A stretch of 64,000 nt of DNA from an uncultured Selenomonadales bacterium (GTDB lineage: Bacteria > Bacillota > Clostridia > Christensenellales > QALW01). Under the pieces are notes generated by a model. The model was not told where the DNA came from and ran no database searches. It worked only from the letters and a program-made list of their open reading frames with translations. The stretch covers positions 1-64,000 of the forward strand of contig CAJKLB010000002.1 of assembly GCA_905200615.1 (NCBI GenBank), in the 5' to 3' direction. Numbering within the stretch: position 1 is the stretch's first letter; the number at the start of each line of letters is the position of its first letter. Position numbers and translations under genes: made by a program. This document shows positions 1 through 9,048 of this stretch, one piece after another.

Positions 1-407
1 TTTCTAATATTTTAACAGCTAATAATTATTTGGAAGACGGAAAAGATTTTGTTGAAACAAAAAACTATATTCAGCAAACCAAAACAGAATTGGAAAAATG
101 CAAGCAGGAATATGCGAGTTTTTTTACCGAAGAAAAGGTAATGTCCTATTTAGACAGTGACGGACTGGACAGCTATTATATTGATCTGTATAAAAATCAA
201 TATGTAGGGGATATTGAATCTGCTTCTGAAGATAAAACGGTTGAAAACTCTGTAGATCAGATTCTTGGGATTTTAGATATCTCGGAGCAAGTAATTGATT
301 TATTATCCGAGAACCCAAATAGCTGGGAAGTTGACGAACAAAATATCATGTTTCATGATGACACTTTATCAAGCAAGTATGATGAATTATTAAACAAGTT
401 AGCATAA
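1..407 (+). CDS. Hypothetical protein, 3' end only
   Basis: The reading frame is open from base 3 to the TAA at 405-407 and has no start codon that can be trusted, so the gene begins outside the window. The visible 134 codons encode an acidic, mostly helical, soluble segment rich in Glu, Asp, Lys, Tyr and Ser. No membrane segment or catalytic motif is visible. A TTG at position 30 could act as a start, but the open frame before it and the lack of a ribosome binding site argue against that. I do not recognise the family. The end of a secreted or lipid-anchored protein is possible but cannot be shown from this fragment. Confidence 0.6.
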   Translation, partial: SNILTANNYLEDGKDFVETKNYIQQTKTELEKCKQEYASFFTEEKVMSYLDSDGLDSYYIDLYKNQYVGDIESASEDKTVENSVDQILGILDISEQVIDLLSENPNSWEVDEQNIMFHDDTLSSKYDELLNKLA

Positions 408-558
408 TGGTTCAATTGATAGAAAATGCGTATTTATTAACGGAATGGTTTATGGCAAATAAATATTAACATTCCGTGTCGGTATGTTAGAAAGATAAGA
501 TGGGAATCATATGCTCGGAAATAATTGAATAAATCGACGGTATGAAAAGCATTTTGCG

Positions 559-597
559 GTCGTCTGAAAAAAACGAGTTTTTTTCAGACGACTTTTA
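559..597 (+). terminator. Intrinsic terminator
   Basis: A long inverted repeat (GTCGTCTGAAAAAAAC / TTTTTTTCAGACGAC with a 3-4 base loop) is followed by TTTT. It lies about 150 bases after the first gene. Confidence 0.8.
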
Positions 598-699
598 CTA
601 TATTTGCAAACGCTTAACTCTTTTTTGATATAGTGTAATTACAGAAGAAAAATCAAATATGAGCAGATTTTTATCAATAAAAATATAAAGATAAATTAT

Positions 700-925
700 T
701 AATCAGACTGTAGACAAAACTGAAATTTGATTTTTTGCGGCATTCAGCCGCATTTTGTTTTTCCGGCAGGTGGGTCAAACTCTTTATAAGTGCCGCTTGA
801 TAAGTGGTGATTCAAGGGTAAAGAAATAGTATTGGCGAGGGTAGAGTGCAGTTCGAAAATTAACGATTTTCGAGCGAGCGGTATCTCTGACAAAGAGTGC
901 TGCTCTTTTCGACACTCTCCTATGA
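700..925 (-). repeat. Dispersed repeat, copy 1
   Basis: On the minus strand this stretch aligns with the plus strand of 50642-50877. Shared blocks, in order, are: a GTGTCGA block, GAAAATCGTT with an AT-rich partner, ACTGCACTCTA, CGCCAATAC, CCACTTATCAAGCG, CCGGAAAAACAAAATGCGGC, TGAATGCCGCAAAAAA and a TCTACAGT/CCTACAGT end. Three short inverted repeats are visible: GAGAGTG/CACTCT, TCGAAAAT/ATTTTCGA and GCGGC/GCCGC. The last is flanked by an A-run on one side and T-runs on the other strand, so it could terminate transcription. A 7-base length difference between the copies breaks any shared reading frame, which argues for a non-coding or decayed element. No transposase is nearby. Confidence 0.8.
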
Positions 926-1374
926 ATAACGCAAGGTGAAATTTCATAAATCATATATAAATTAAGAAATTTCTGCTGTTAAGCAAAAAAACGGAATTAT
1001 TCTGAAAACGGTATCGGCTTTTGTATTCATTAGAGAAAAAAATAAATATAAGAAAAAGAGATTTTTGTCTGTTACGCTTGCTTAGAATAAATGGATAAAA
1101 TTATGCATGGATTGTATTAGTATCTTTGTCTTCGGTGCGGACATCTTTTAGTAAACAGCGATGGTTGTGTATGTTTTTTTATTGCCGGCTGAAGCAGCAA
1201 GAAATCTTTCCAAGAGTACGGAAAAGTGAATTTTTAAATGTGAAAAATTTTGAAAGCTGAACAGGGTGTAGGTGCTTTTGACAAACTGAACGTGAATAAA
1301 ACCGGTGTTTTCCGGTTTTGCAAAATGGCGTTGATAAACAAAGAGAAATATTTCTGTTCAAAAAGCGTTGATTA

Positions 1375-1383
1375 TGGTACAAT
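1375..1383 (+). promoter_or_regulatory. Extended -10 promoter of rqcP
   Basis: TGG-TACAAT is an extended -10 element 23 bases before the rqcP start. No good -35 hexamer is seen at 17 bases. Confidence 0.45.
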
Positions 1384-1405
1384 AGAAAAAAAGGGGCTGA
1401 AGCGT

Positions 1406-1645
1406 ATGCGTCTTGATAAATATTTAAAAGTATCGCGGATTATAAAACGTCGTACGGTTTCCAATGACGCCTGTGATGCCGGACGGGTGCTGGTGAACGG
1501 GCGGCCGGCTAAGGCAGGATATCAGGTAAAACAGGACGATGTTATACAAATTCCGTTTGGGCAGAAACAAATCTCTTTTCGGGTGATTCATACCGAGGAA
1601 AAAGAGGCGCGTCAAGCGGAAGAGCCTATGTTTGAGGAACTGTGA
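1406..1645 (+). CDS. rqcP: RNA-binding S4 domain protein RqcP (YabO type)
   Basis: This 79-residue protein begins MRLDKYLKVSRIIKRRT, which closely matches the Bacillus YabO/RqcP N-terminus. It consists of one S4 RNA-binding domain (about residues 1-60) and a short charged tail. RqcP binds stalled 50S subunits and works with RqcH in C-terminal alanine tailing of incomplete proteins. The ATG at 1406 is chosen because AAGGGG lies just upstream and the S4 domain begins at once; the frame is open further upstream without homology. Its stop overlaps the start of ispDF. The Hsp15 family is the alternative, but the length and the N-terminus favour RqcP. Confidence 0.8.
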   Translation: MRLDKYLKVSRIIKRRTVSNDACDAGRVLVNGRPAKAGYQVKQDDVIQIPFGQKQISFRVIHTEEKEARQAEEPMFEEL

Positions 1646-2766
1646 TGGCGGGGGTTTTGCTTGCCGCAGCCGGCGCGGGAACCCGTACGGGACTGAAAGA
1701 AAATAAAATATTCTTTTGCATTGACGGAACACCGATTATTCAAAAAACCGCGGAAGCGTTTCTTCGGCATCCGTCGGTTGAAGAAGTTACGGTTCTTTGC
1801 GCGTCAAAGGATATTCCTCGTATAAAAAGTATATTAGGGAATACAGTGAATTATGTTTTAGGCGGTCAAACGCGAGGAGAATCTGTGTTTAACGGATTAA
1901 AAGCCATAAAGGAAAAATATGATATTGTCTTGATTCATGACGCGGCCAGACCGTTTGTTGAACAAGAATGCATTACTCGTGTGCTTGAAGCGGTTGCCCG
2001 GGGCTGCGGCGTGGTTGCCGGTGTGCCGGCGACGGATACGATTAAGCAATGTGATGAAAAGAACTTTGTTTTGTCTACGCCTCCGCGGGAGCGGTGCTGG
2101 CTTGCACAGACGCCCCAGGCTTTTTGGCTGGAGGAAATCTATGACGCTTATTTAGCCGCGGGGGAGAAAAGCTATACCGATGATGCGGCTGTATATGAGG
2201 CATGGGGTGGCAGCGTACGGATGGTAGAGGGCAGCTATGCCAATAAAAAGATTACAACAGCGGAGGATGTAGCAATGAAGGTGTTCCTTTCCGGCGTCGG
2301 CTTTGATGTTCACCGGCTGAAAGAGGGAAGAAAACTGGTGTTGGGCGGGGAAGTTATTCCCTATGAAAGGGGATTAGAGGGGCATTCCGACGCGGATGTT
2401 CTTATCCACGCTGTAATGGATGCGCTGTTAGGCGCCGCGGGTTTGGGCGATATTGGCCGGTATTTTCTTGATACCGATGAACGGTGGAAAGGAATATCCA
2501 GCATGAAATTATTGGCGCAAGTATTGGAAATGCTGTATCATAAAGGATTCCGCGTTGTAAACATCAGCGCCGTAATTGCTGCTCAAAAACCGAAACTTTC
2601 TCCATATATTTCTAAAATGAATCAAAATATTGCACAGGCCGTGGGTATAGCCCAACAACGGGTAAATATTGCGGCTACCACAACCGAGCATTTGGGGTTT
2701 GAGGGGCGTGGAGAAGGAATTTCCGCCAGAGCCGTTGTTATGCTTATAAAGGAGGAGCAGGCATGA
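1645..2766 (+). CDS. ispDF: Bifunctional IspD/IspF, isoprenoid (MEP) pathway
   Basis: This 373-residue fusion carries out two steps of the non-mevalonate isoprenoid pathway. Residues 1 to about 210 are 2-C-methyl-D-erythritol 4-phosphate cytidylyltransferase, with the nucleotide loop LAAAGAGTRTG, the IHDAARPFV motif and ATDTIK. Residues about 211-373 are 2-C-methyl-D-erythritol 2,4-cyclodiphosphate synthase, with the metal site GFDVHRL, GHSDADVLIHA and a C-terminal TTTEHLGFEGRGEGI. The domain join is at Met 211 (2275-2277). The start overlaps the rqcP stop (TGATG); a GTG three bases earlier is also possible. The IspD loop has LKENKIF where many homologues have PKQ, as in other clostridial forms. 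It is probably co-transcribed with its neighbours. Confidence 0.93.
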   Translation: MAGVLLAAAGAGTRTGLKENKIFFCIDGTPIIQKTAEAFLRHPSVEEVTVLCASKDIPRIKSILGNTVNYVLGGQTRGESVFNGLKAIKEKYDIVLIHDAARPFVEQECITRVLEAVARGCGVVAGVPATDTIKQCDEKNFVLSTPPRERCWLAQTPQAFWLEEIYDAYLAAGEKSYTDDAAVYEAWGGSVRMVEGSYANKKITTAEDVAMKVFLSGVGFDVHRLKEGRKLVLGGEVIPYERGLEGHSDADVLIHAVMDALLGAAGLGDIGRYFLDTDERWKGISSMKLLAQVLEMLYHKGFRVVNISAVIAAQKPKLSPYISKMNQNIAQAVGIAQQRVNIAATTTEHLGFEGRGEGISARAVVMLIKEEQA

Positions 2767-4007
2767 AATTTTCAAAGATGCAATCAGCATTAAAGCATAA
2801 ATATCGTAACGAAACGGATCCGGCGATACTTGAAAAACAAAAACTTTACAATAGGATCGTTTACGGCGCCGCAGCTGTTCTGATCATTACGGCGATTGTG
2901 CTCAACGTGCTTTCTGTTTCGGGATATTTTGCTAAGGATTCGGAGATTACGCCTTGGCCCACACCGGATGCTCAGGAAATTATTACGGTGGGGGTAGTGG
3001 ATCGCTCTTATAACGTGAAGAGTATTCTTATTGATGAACCGCGAATCAATCAGCCCAGCATTTATGGGCATGAGTTGCTTTTTTCTGCCGGAAAGGGAAG
3101 CCTGGACAGTTCTATACTTACGAACTTGTATTTATTTGACGCCGTAACCGGAAGCGTAAGTAAAATAACCGAATCCAAGATAAATGGCGGGGAAATTTAT
3201 GAAACATATATTTCCGAAAACTGGATTGTTTGGCTGGATACCGATCATAAAGGTAAAAATGTAATTTATAAAATGAATCGGAAGGATATTGAGGGAATGC
3301 AAGCCAATACTATATCCGTAGTGCAGGAAACCGAAAATCATATGCCCAAATTGGGTTTATACGGCGATTATTTAATATGGATGGAACAGATAAGCGCCGA
3401 TGAGGACAAGCTGTATTTTGTTGATTTGATTACCGATGAGAATATGGCGTTACAAATGTTTGATCAAACAAATTACGCGGTAAGCTCACCGTATATTTAT
3501 AAAAATGCCGTGATTTGGGCCGAACGGGATCCGCAGCGGCCTGACGATGATTCAGTAAGCGCGATATACAGTATGATTTTTGAAGATTTGGGTGTGGTAG
3601 ACAGCGACAGTGAATATGTACCGGATGAGGATTCCGGTGAATTGGAACCGGAGATATTTGCTACCGGAACCTATGTGCATAATCCCATTTGTAATGACGA
3701 TGTATTCGTTTGGATCGATAAAAACAATGCGCCTGATTCTAGCCTTTATTATGCCTATCGAGACGGGCGGGGAGATCCTGTACGATATTGGAGAAATGTC
3801 ACACAGTATGCTTTAGGCGACGATTTTATTGTTTTTACATCCAATCAGATTGTCTATGCTTACTATTATGAATCGGATATTCTGGTACAGGTTTCCGAAT
3901 CCGGGCGCAGCGCCATTCTTCCCCAGGCATTCGGTACGTTGGTTGTGTGGGAGGACAAGAGTGATACTTCCGGAAACGACGTTTTCAAATACAATATTCT
4001 GGGGTAA
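2763..4007 (+). CDS. Membrane-anchored beta-propeller-like protein, function unknown
   Basis: This 414-residue protein has a basic, cytoplasmic N-terminus (about 1-30), one hydrophobic helix (about 31-53) and a large extracellular part. That part is made of repeated strand-rich blocks such as NLYLFDAVTGSVSKITES, IVWLDTDHKGKNVIY and VVWEDKSDTSGNDVFKY. The recurring W/V-aromatic-D-x-x-G pattern is typical of TolB/PD40-like beta-propellers. The ATG overlaps the ispDF stop by four bases (ATGA) and follows GGAGGAG, so the genes are translationally coupled. No catalytic motif is visible. It may be a surface-exposed scaffold or binding protein, but its role is unknown. Confidence 0.75.
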   Translation: MKFSKMQSALKHKYRNETDPAILEKQKLYNRIVYGAAAVLIITAIVLNVLSVSGYFAKDSEITPWPTPDAQEIITVGVVDRSYNVKSILIDEPRINQPSIYGHELLFSAGKGSLDSSILTNLYLFDAVTGSVSKITESKINGGEIYETYISENWIVWLDTDHKGKNVIYKMNRKDIEGMQANTISVVQETENHMPKLGLYGDYLIWMEQISADEDKLYFVDLITDENMALQMFDQTNYAVSSPYIYKNAVIWAERDPQRPDDDSVSAIYSMIFEDLGVVDSDSEYVPDEDSGELEPEIFATGTYVHNPICNDDVFVWIDKNNAPDSSLYYAYRDGRGDPVRYWRNVTQYALGDDFIVFTSNQIVYAYYYESDILVQVSESGRSAILPQAFGTLVVWEDKSDTSGNDVFKYNILG

Positions 4008-4009
4008 TT

Positions 4010-5377
4010 ATGGCAAAAGATAAGAATGTTTTTATTTGTTCGCAATGCGGATTTGAATCGGCTAAATGGCTGGGAAAGTGTTCTAACTGCGGAAGCTGGG
4101 GTACAATGGAAGAAACCGTTGTGAATACGCAGAAAAATAATACGGCGGTAAGATCGGTTGGAGCTGCCGGACGGGTACAAAAACTCAGTCAGGTACAAAC
4201 TCTTCGCGATGAGCGTTTTTCTTCCGGCAGCGGGGAGCTTGATCGTGTACTCGGCGGAGGAATTGTTCCGGCCAGCATTGTGCTTTGCGGAGGAGATCCG
4301 GGAATCGGAAAATCCACACTTTTGCTTCAAGTGTGTGATTTTGTCGCAAAAGAAAAAAAGGTTTTGTATGTTTCGGCGGAAGAATCGGCTCGGCAGATTA
4401 AACTTAGGGCGGATCGTTTGGAGTGTACCGCAGAGGAACTGTATTTACTTACAGAAACCGATATTGAGGAAATCTGCGCGCAGATTTCTCTTCAAAAACC
4501 CAGTGTAGCGGTGGTGGATTCTATTCAAACGGTATATGCTTCGTATTTGAACTCTGCGCCGGGAACAGTATCGCAGGTGCGGGAGTGTGCGTCCCGACTG
4601 ATGCGCGTTGCTAAGGAATGCGGAACGGCAGTCATCACAGTGGGGCATGTGACCAAAGAGGGGACGCTTGCGGGGCCTAAAGTGCTGGAACATATTGTGG
4701 ATACGGTATTGTATTTTGAAGGGGAACGGAACAATACTTTCCGGATACTGCGCGCCAATAAAAATCGGTTCGGCTCCACCAATGAAATCGGGATTTTTGA
4801 GATGAATGAGCAAGGGATGCAGGATGTGTTAAATCCTTCGGAAATTTTTATGTCTCAGCGCAGTCAGCCGGTTCCGGGAACAGCTATTCTGTGCTCCTTA
4901 GAAGGTACACGCCCGGTTATGGTAGAAATTCAGGCGCTTTCGGGGACTTCAAGTTTCGGAAATCCGCGCCGTGTGGGCAGCGGCGTGGATTACAGCCGCA
5001 TGGTTACCTTGCTTGCCGTGCTTGAAAAGAGGCTGGGGTATTCGCTGTATAATCAGGATGTGTATATTAATATAGCCGGCGGACTGCGTGTGGAAGAACC
5101 GGCGCTGGATTTACCTGTGCTGGCCGCGGTGGCCTCAGGGTATAAAAACATTGCTCTGCCGGAAGATACGGTATTCATGGGCGAGGTAGGTCTTACCGGT
5201 GAACTTCGGGCAATAGGCGGATGCCAAAAACGTATTGATGAATGCATTAAACTGGGCTTCCAAAAGGTAATTCTTCCCAAAGGAAATAAACGGGGACTCA
5301 GAGAAAACAGTAAGATTCAATTATTGTTTGCCGATAATATTTTTACCGCGCTGTCTTTTGCTATGGCAGAAAAGTGA
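4010..5377 (+). CDS. radA: DNA repair protein RadA (Sms)
   Basis: RadA is a hexameric RecA-like helicase that promotes branch migration in recombinational repair and transformation. The 455-residue protein has the usual length and order. It has a four-cysteine zinc finger (C10, C13, C24, C27), a Walker A motif GGDPGIGKST at 94-103, a Walker B VAVVDSIQT, the RadA-specific KNRFG motif at about 251-255, and a C-terminal Lon-protease-like domain (about 280-455). It starts two bases after the preceding stop. The same gene order next to a PIN/TRAM protein and isp genes is common in Firmicutes. Confidence 0.97.
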   Translation: MAKDKNVFICSQCGFESAKWLGKCSNCGSWGTMEETVVNTQKNNTAVRSVGAAGRVQKLSQVQTLRDERFSSGSGELDRVLGGGIVPASIVLCGGDPGIGKSTLLLQVCDFVAKEKKVLYVSAEESARQIKLRADRLECTAEELYLLTETDIEEICAQISLQKPSVAVVDSIQTVYASYLNSAPGTVSQVRECASRLMRVAKECGTAVITVGHVTKEGTLAGPKVLEHIVDTVLYFEGERNNTFRILRANKNRFGSTNEIGIFEMNEQGMQDVLNPSEIFMSQRSQPVPGTAILCSLEGTRPVMVEIQALSGTSSFGNPRRVGSGVDYSRMVTLLAVLEKRLGYSLYNQDVYINIAGGLRVEEPALDLPVLAAVASGYKNIALPEDTVFMGEVGLTGELRAIGGCQKRIDECIKLGFQKVILPKGNKRGLRENSKIQLLFADNIFTALSFAMAEK

Positions 5378-5387
5378 GGAGGACTTC

Positions 5388-6440
5388 ATGCTTAAAAGAA
5401 TTTTTCGTATTTTATTTGTTCCTATAGGTGCTGCTTTAGGGTATTGGTTCTGGAAGCTGGTGGCTTTGATCGTTCGGCAAAATGAATTGCAGCTGTCGGG
5501 ATGGGTCTCAACGGTATGTGTGCTTTTTTTGATTGCGCTGTTCGCTGTTATTGGTTTTTTTGCCGGCAAACCCGCGGCGTCGGCTCTTTCACAAATGCTT
5601 TCTAAAATTATAAAGCGTGCAAAGGAAATGCCCGCAAAAGAAATGTTTCTTGCTTGCGGCGGATTGCTGTTTGGATTTTTAGCTGCGTTTTTAGTTTGTC
5701 AGATATTTAATAATATCAGCAACGAGGTTTTGGTTACGTGCTTGAATATTATCGTATATCTTTGCTGCGGTATTTTAGGGGTGCGGATTGCTATGATCAA
5801 GCGCGATGATATTCCTCTTCCGTTGAAAAAGAAAAAAAGCGAGGAATTAGAAAACGAAGGAGGAACGGTACTTGATTCCAGCATATTGATTGACGGGCGC
5901 GTATATGATATCTATAAAACAGGTTTTATTCAGGGGCCGATCTATATTCCCAAATTTATCTTAAATGAGCTTTCCCGTCTTGCAGACAGTGAAGATGGAA
6001 AAAAACGTCTGCGGGGCCGCATGGGCTTAGATATGATCAAAAAGCTTCAGCAAGAGGAGGGGGTGCGGATTGAAGATGCGGATTATGAGGAACTGGAAAG
6101 CATTGATGATAAGATCATTCACTTTGCGGCTGAAAAAAAAGCAGATATTATGACCAATGACTATGGTTTGAATATGGTGGCTTCCCTCCAGGGGGTAAAG
6201 ATACTCAACCTTAATGAATTGGCTAATGCATTAAAACCTACGCTTGTTGCCGGAGAAATGCTCACGGTTTCCGTTACCAAAGAAGGAAAAGATCCTTCTC
6301 AGGGGGTGGGGTATCTCTCTGACGGAACGATGGTTGTAATAGAGGATGGAAGCGATTACATAAACAGTGAAATAGAGGCGATAGTTACCAGTATACTTCA
6401 GACCAATGCGGGAAAGATCATCTTTGCAAAGCCTAAATAA
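5388..6440 (+). CDS. PIN/TRAM domain membrane protein (YacL family)
   Basis: This 350-residue protein has an N-terminal membrane region of about four helices (residues 1-140) and a PIN nuclease-like domain from about residue 160 (VLDSSILIDGRVYDI, later IMTNDYGLN with conserved acids). It ends with a TRAM RNA-binding domain (about 285-345). That layout matches B. subtilis YacL, whose substrate is not established. The ATG at 5388 is chosen because AGGAGGA lies directly upstream and overlaps the radA stop. A longer open frame extends back into radA and has no homology. PIN acidic residues are present, so a nuclease activity is plausible. Confidence 0.88.
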   Translation: MLKRIFRILFVPIGAALGYWFWKLVALIVRQNELQLSGWVSTVCVLFLIALFAVIGFFAGKPAASALSQMLSKIIKRAKEMPAKEMFLACGGLLFGFLAAFLVCQIFNNISNEVLVTCLNIIVYLCCGILGVRIAMIKRDDIPLPLKKKKSEELENEGGTVLDSSILIDGRVYDIYKTGFIQGPIYIPKFILNELSRLADSEDGKKRLRGRMGLDMIKKLQQEEGVRIEDADYEELESIDDKIIHFAAEKKADIMTNDYGLNMVASLQGVKILNLNELANALKPTLVAGEMLTVSVTKEGKDPSQGVGYLSDGTMVVIEDGSDYINSEIEAIVTSILQTNAGKIIFAKPK

Positions 6441-6462
6441 AAATTTCTGGGAGGAATGTTTA

Positions 6463-8895
6463 ATGAAAAAAATGATTGCTTTTTTTATTACAGTAATTAT
6501 GGTCCTTTCATGTGTGCAAACGGTGTCTTTGGCCTGGGTGGAAAATAATATTCTCGTCAATCCCAGTTTTACAAGCGGTACCCTGGAATGGAGCGCCGGT
6601 GCCCCTACACAGATCAGTACAAGCACAGATGCTTATGATGGCGACAATGCGGCCATGCTAATAAAAAAGCGTGGATTTAATCAATGGGTGAGTGCAAAAC
6701 AGCATATCACACAGGCTATCAGTGAAAGCGGTAGTGGTCGGTATAAAGCTTCCTGTTATTTGAAAGGTAGCGGAACGTATATGCCGAATCTTGCATTGAT
6801 GATAAAAATCGTAGATATTGACGGCAATGCCGTCTATAAGCAGTCATCTTATAAAATATTGACAAATTATTATCAATATTTTGAGGTTGATTTTTATTTG
6901 GATATCACACAGCTGTCTTTTGTAGAATTCTATTGGTATGGTACACAAGAGGCAGAATATGATTTTCTTGTAGACACTTGCCGACTGGAACGTATCGGTG
7001 AATATCCTTTTTTGGGAAATAATCTTCTTGTAAATCCAACCTTTGAAAATGAAACTTCTTATTGGAGCGTTGCTTCTCCTACACAAATTAGTGCAAACAC
7101 AGATGCCTATGATAGCGATAACGCAGCTATGCTGATAAAAAAACGCGGGGAAAATCCGTGGGTAAGTGTAAAACAAAATGTCACACAGGCCGTGGAACAG
7201 GCTGGAAGCGGCCGATATAAGGCCTCGTGCTATTTGAAGGGCAGCGGAACGTATATGCCGAATCTTGCATTAGTGATAAAAATTGTGGCCTCTGACGGCA
7301 GTGAGAGCTATAAAATCTCCAATTATAAGATACTGACAAATACATATCAGTATTTTGAGGTTGTTTTTTACGTTTATACGGATGAAATCTCTTACATGGA
7401 ATTCTATTGGAATGGCACAACAGAAAATGAGTACGATTTCCTTGTAGATGCATGTAGCCTTGTTTGTACGGCCGATTTTTCATCACTTCCTACTCCCGAT
7501 ACATCCATACAGAGAGCGGAAAATACCAGAATAGGTGCTATACGCTGGGATGCATATTTTGCAACCAGTCAGAACCCGTCTTCTTACAGCGTTGCTGATC
7601 AGGTGGCTAGAACGCTTAGCTATTATCCATATCAGGCACCTTATTATGTACAGCCCAGAACTCCTGCAAGCGGTGATGTTAGCCTTAAAATTCCATCAGT
7701 TTATGCGCTTACAGGAAAAACATATGTAATTGATGATGTAACCTCTTCAACTCTTGCATCAAAAACTATTCAATATGATTACGGTGTTACCTGGGAGGAA
7801 GAGGCTGCTTATGCACTGAATGCTGGTATTGATTATTTTGCCTATTTGTGGTATAAAAGCGAGGATAAAATGTCTTTACCGAGAAAGGCGCATGTAGCTG
7901 TGAACGGATATTCCTCTAATAAGCAGTTAAAAATGTGCGCCATTCTGGAACGCGGCCATTTTGGAAGTGCGTCAAATATCAGCATTCTTTCTACTAATCA
8001 GGAAAAACTGGCTGCCATACCCGTGGATCATAAAGAGCTTTACCAGGCAATGGCGCAGAGTAGTTATTTAACGGTTATGAGTGAAAACGGCGAGAAACCG
8101 ATACTCTATTTCTATGATGCGAAGAATTTTTTGACTGAAAATGAATTGCAGTATATTCTAAATGAAGCTGTATTTTATACTGATTATCTGCATCAAATCA
8201 ATCCTCAAAAATATCGCGAGGTTGAGGATATTTACTTCATTGCTATGGATGGAGATACTTTGGAACGAGCTATGGTTGATGGTTATAGAAGTACAGGATT
8301 TGATGCACTTTCAAGATATTCAGTGAGTTATGGCATCAGCGAAAGTGAAAAAGCTACAGCAAATAGCAGTGGTAGCAGCATCATGGCAGAAAGCTTCAAC
8401 CGGTATGCTTATAATGATTTATCCTGCGCATCACCGATTGCTGGAACAGCATATAGTAATAGCTTTGCGCAGCTTTCACAAAAAAATAAGGCATATAATC
8501 AGACTTATGCCTCATATGCACAGCAAATACAGTGTGTGCCGCTTGCAACTGTTGGCAGATATCAGCTTCCGCGCATAAAAACGGGCGTGAGTTGGACGGG
8601 GGATTACAGCTGGCAGTATACACGTAAGGGAACACCGGCTGAGATCGCACAGGATGTGTATCAAACACTGGAGTGGGTAAAAGAGAATCCTGGAGCAACA
8701 GCAGCCAATGCTGTTCTTATTTATGGATGGAACGAGCATGATGAGGGTGGGTATTTATGTCCTACATTGAAATGCGATATCAACGGTAATCTGATTTTTG
8801 ATGAAAATGGAAATACTATGATTGATACTAGCGTTCTTGATGCAGTAAAAGGTGCTATAGAAGATTATCGGGCTGTGGAAAATCAACAGGAGTAG
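6463..8895 (+). CDS. Secreted GH99/WbsX-like protein with two tandem binding domains
   Basis: The 810-residue protein has a signal peptide (about 1-24, lysines then a hydrophobic core ending near SLA). Two copies of a CBM-like jelly-roll domain follow (about 27-175 and 185-335), each beginning N-N-I/L-L-V-N-P. A catalytic-like domain runs from about 356 to 800. It contains IGAIRWDAYF, AGIDYFAYLWYK, ILYFYDAKNF and near the end IYGWNEHDEGGYL (about residue 756). These resemble the GH99-like/WbsX family, which includes endo-mannosidases and polysaccharide-modifying enzymes. The two binding domains are very similar even in DNA, implying a recent duplication. GGGAGG precedes the ATG. It follows the housekeeping genes without its own visible promoter and ends at a terminator. 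The substrate is unknown, but an extracellular glycan is likely. Confidence 0.75.
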   Translation: MKKMIAFFITVIMVLSCVQTVSLAWVENNILVNPSFTSGTLEWSAGAPTQISTSTDAYDGDNAAMLIKKRGFNQWVSAKQHITQAISESGSGRYKASCYLKGSGTYMPNLALMIKIVDIDGNAVYKQSSYKILTNYYQYFEVDFYLDITQLSFVEFYWYGTQEAEYDFLVDTCRLERIGEYPFLGNNLLVNPTFENETSYWSVASPTQISANTDAYDSDNAAMLIKKRGENPWVSVKQNVTQAVEQAGSGRYKASCYLKGSGTYMPNLALVIKIVASDGSESYKISNYKILTNTYQYFEVVFYVYTDEISYMEFYWNGTTENEYDFLVDACSLVCTADFSSLPTPDTSIQRAENTRIGAIRWDAYFATSQNPSSYSVADQVARTLSYYPYQAPYYVQPRTPASGDVSLKIPSVYALTGKTYVIDDVTSSTLASKTIQYDYGVTWEEEAAYALNAGIDYFAYLWYKSEDKMSLPRKAHVAVNGYSSNKQLKMCAILERGHFGSASNISILSTNQEKLAAIPVDHKELYQAMAQSSYLTVMSENGEKPILYFYDAKNFLTENELQYILNEAVFYTDYLHQINPQKYREVEDIYFIAMDGDTLERAMVDGYRSTGFDALSRYSVSYGISESEKATANSSGSSIMAESFNRYAYNDLSCASPIAGTAYSNSFAQLSQKNKAYNQTYASYAQQIQCVPLATVGRYQLPRIKTGVSWTGDYSWQYTRKGTPAEIAQDVYQTLEWVKENPGATAANAVLIYGWNEHDEGGYLCPTLKCDINGNLIFDENGNTMIDTSVLDAVKGAIEDYRAVENQQE

Positions 8896-8911
8896 ATATT
8901 AGAAGAGATAA

Positions 8912-8945
8912 AGGCGGCTTAGCGTTATCACTGAGCCGCTTTTTC
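8912..8945 (+). terminator. Intrinsic terminator
   Basis: The stem GCGGCTTAG/CTGAGCCGC has an 8-base loop and is followed by six T residues. It closes the unit that began at rqcP. Confidence 0.85.
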
Positions 8946-8972
8946 ATTGGGTAAGGAAATGTTATATTTTTC

Positions 8973-9001
8973 TTTTGTTTTATTTTGTTTTGTGTTATAA
9001 T
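8973..9001 (+). promoter_or_regulatory. Promoter of the DUF5711-cvpA unit
   Basis: TG-T-TATAAT (TATAAT at 8996-9001) is an extended -10 element 47 bases before the gene start. The -35 region is only T-rich. Confidence 0.5.
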
Positions 9002-9048
9002 ATACTATAAATACAGCCGTATCTGCGGCAGCATCAGCGGAGGAGTTC

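Larger units (their letters stand above)
408..1405. other. Gene-poor intergenic kilobase
   Basis: No convincing gene is seen in this stretch. It holds a strong terminator (559-597), a repeat copy (about 700-925) and, at the far end, the promoter of rqcP. The open frames within it lack ribosome binding sites and do not resemble known proteins. A LacI-type half-operator-like string, GCAAACGCTT, lies at about 605-614, but no gene follows it that it could control. Confidence 0.6.

Noticed and set aside
559..592. A string like the Neisseria DNA uptake sequence (GTCGTCTGAA) in an inverted pair
   Set aside because: It is the stem of a terminator in a Firmicute window, occurs once here, and no other uptake-related sequence is present.
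744..947. A 67-codon minus-strand frame ending GKTKCG within the repeat
   Set aside because: The other repeat copy ends in the same residues, but a 7-base length change upstream breaks the common frame, and no ribosome binding site is seen. The conserved end reflects the shared DNA.
1250..1405. Upstream extension of the rqcP frame
   Set aside because: The protein family begins at the Met at 1406, which has its own ribosome binding site, and the extension has no homology and would precede the promoter.
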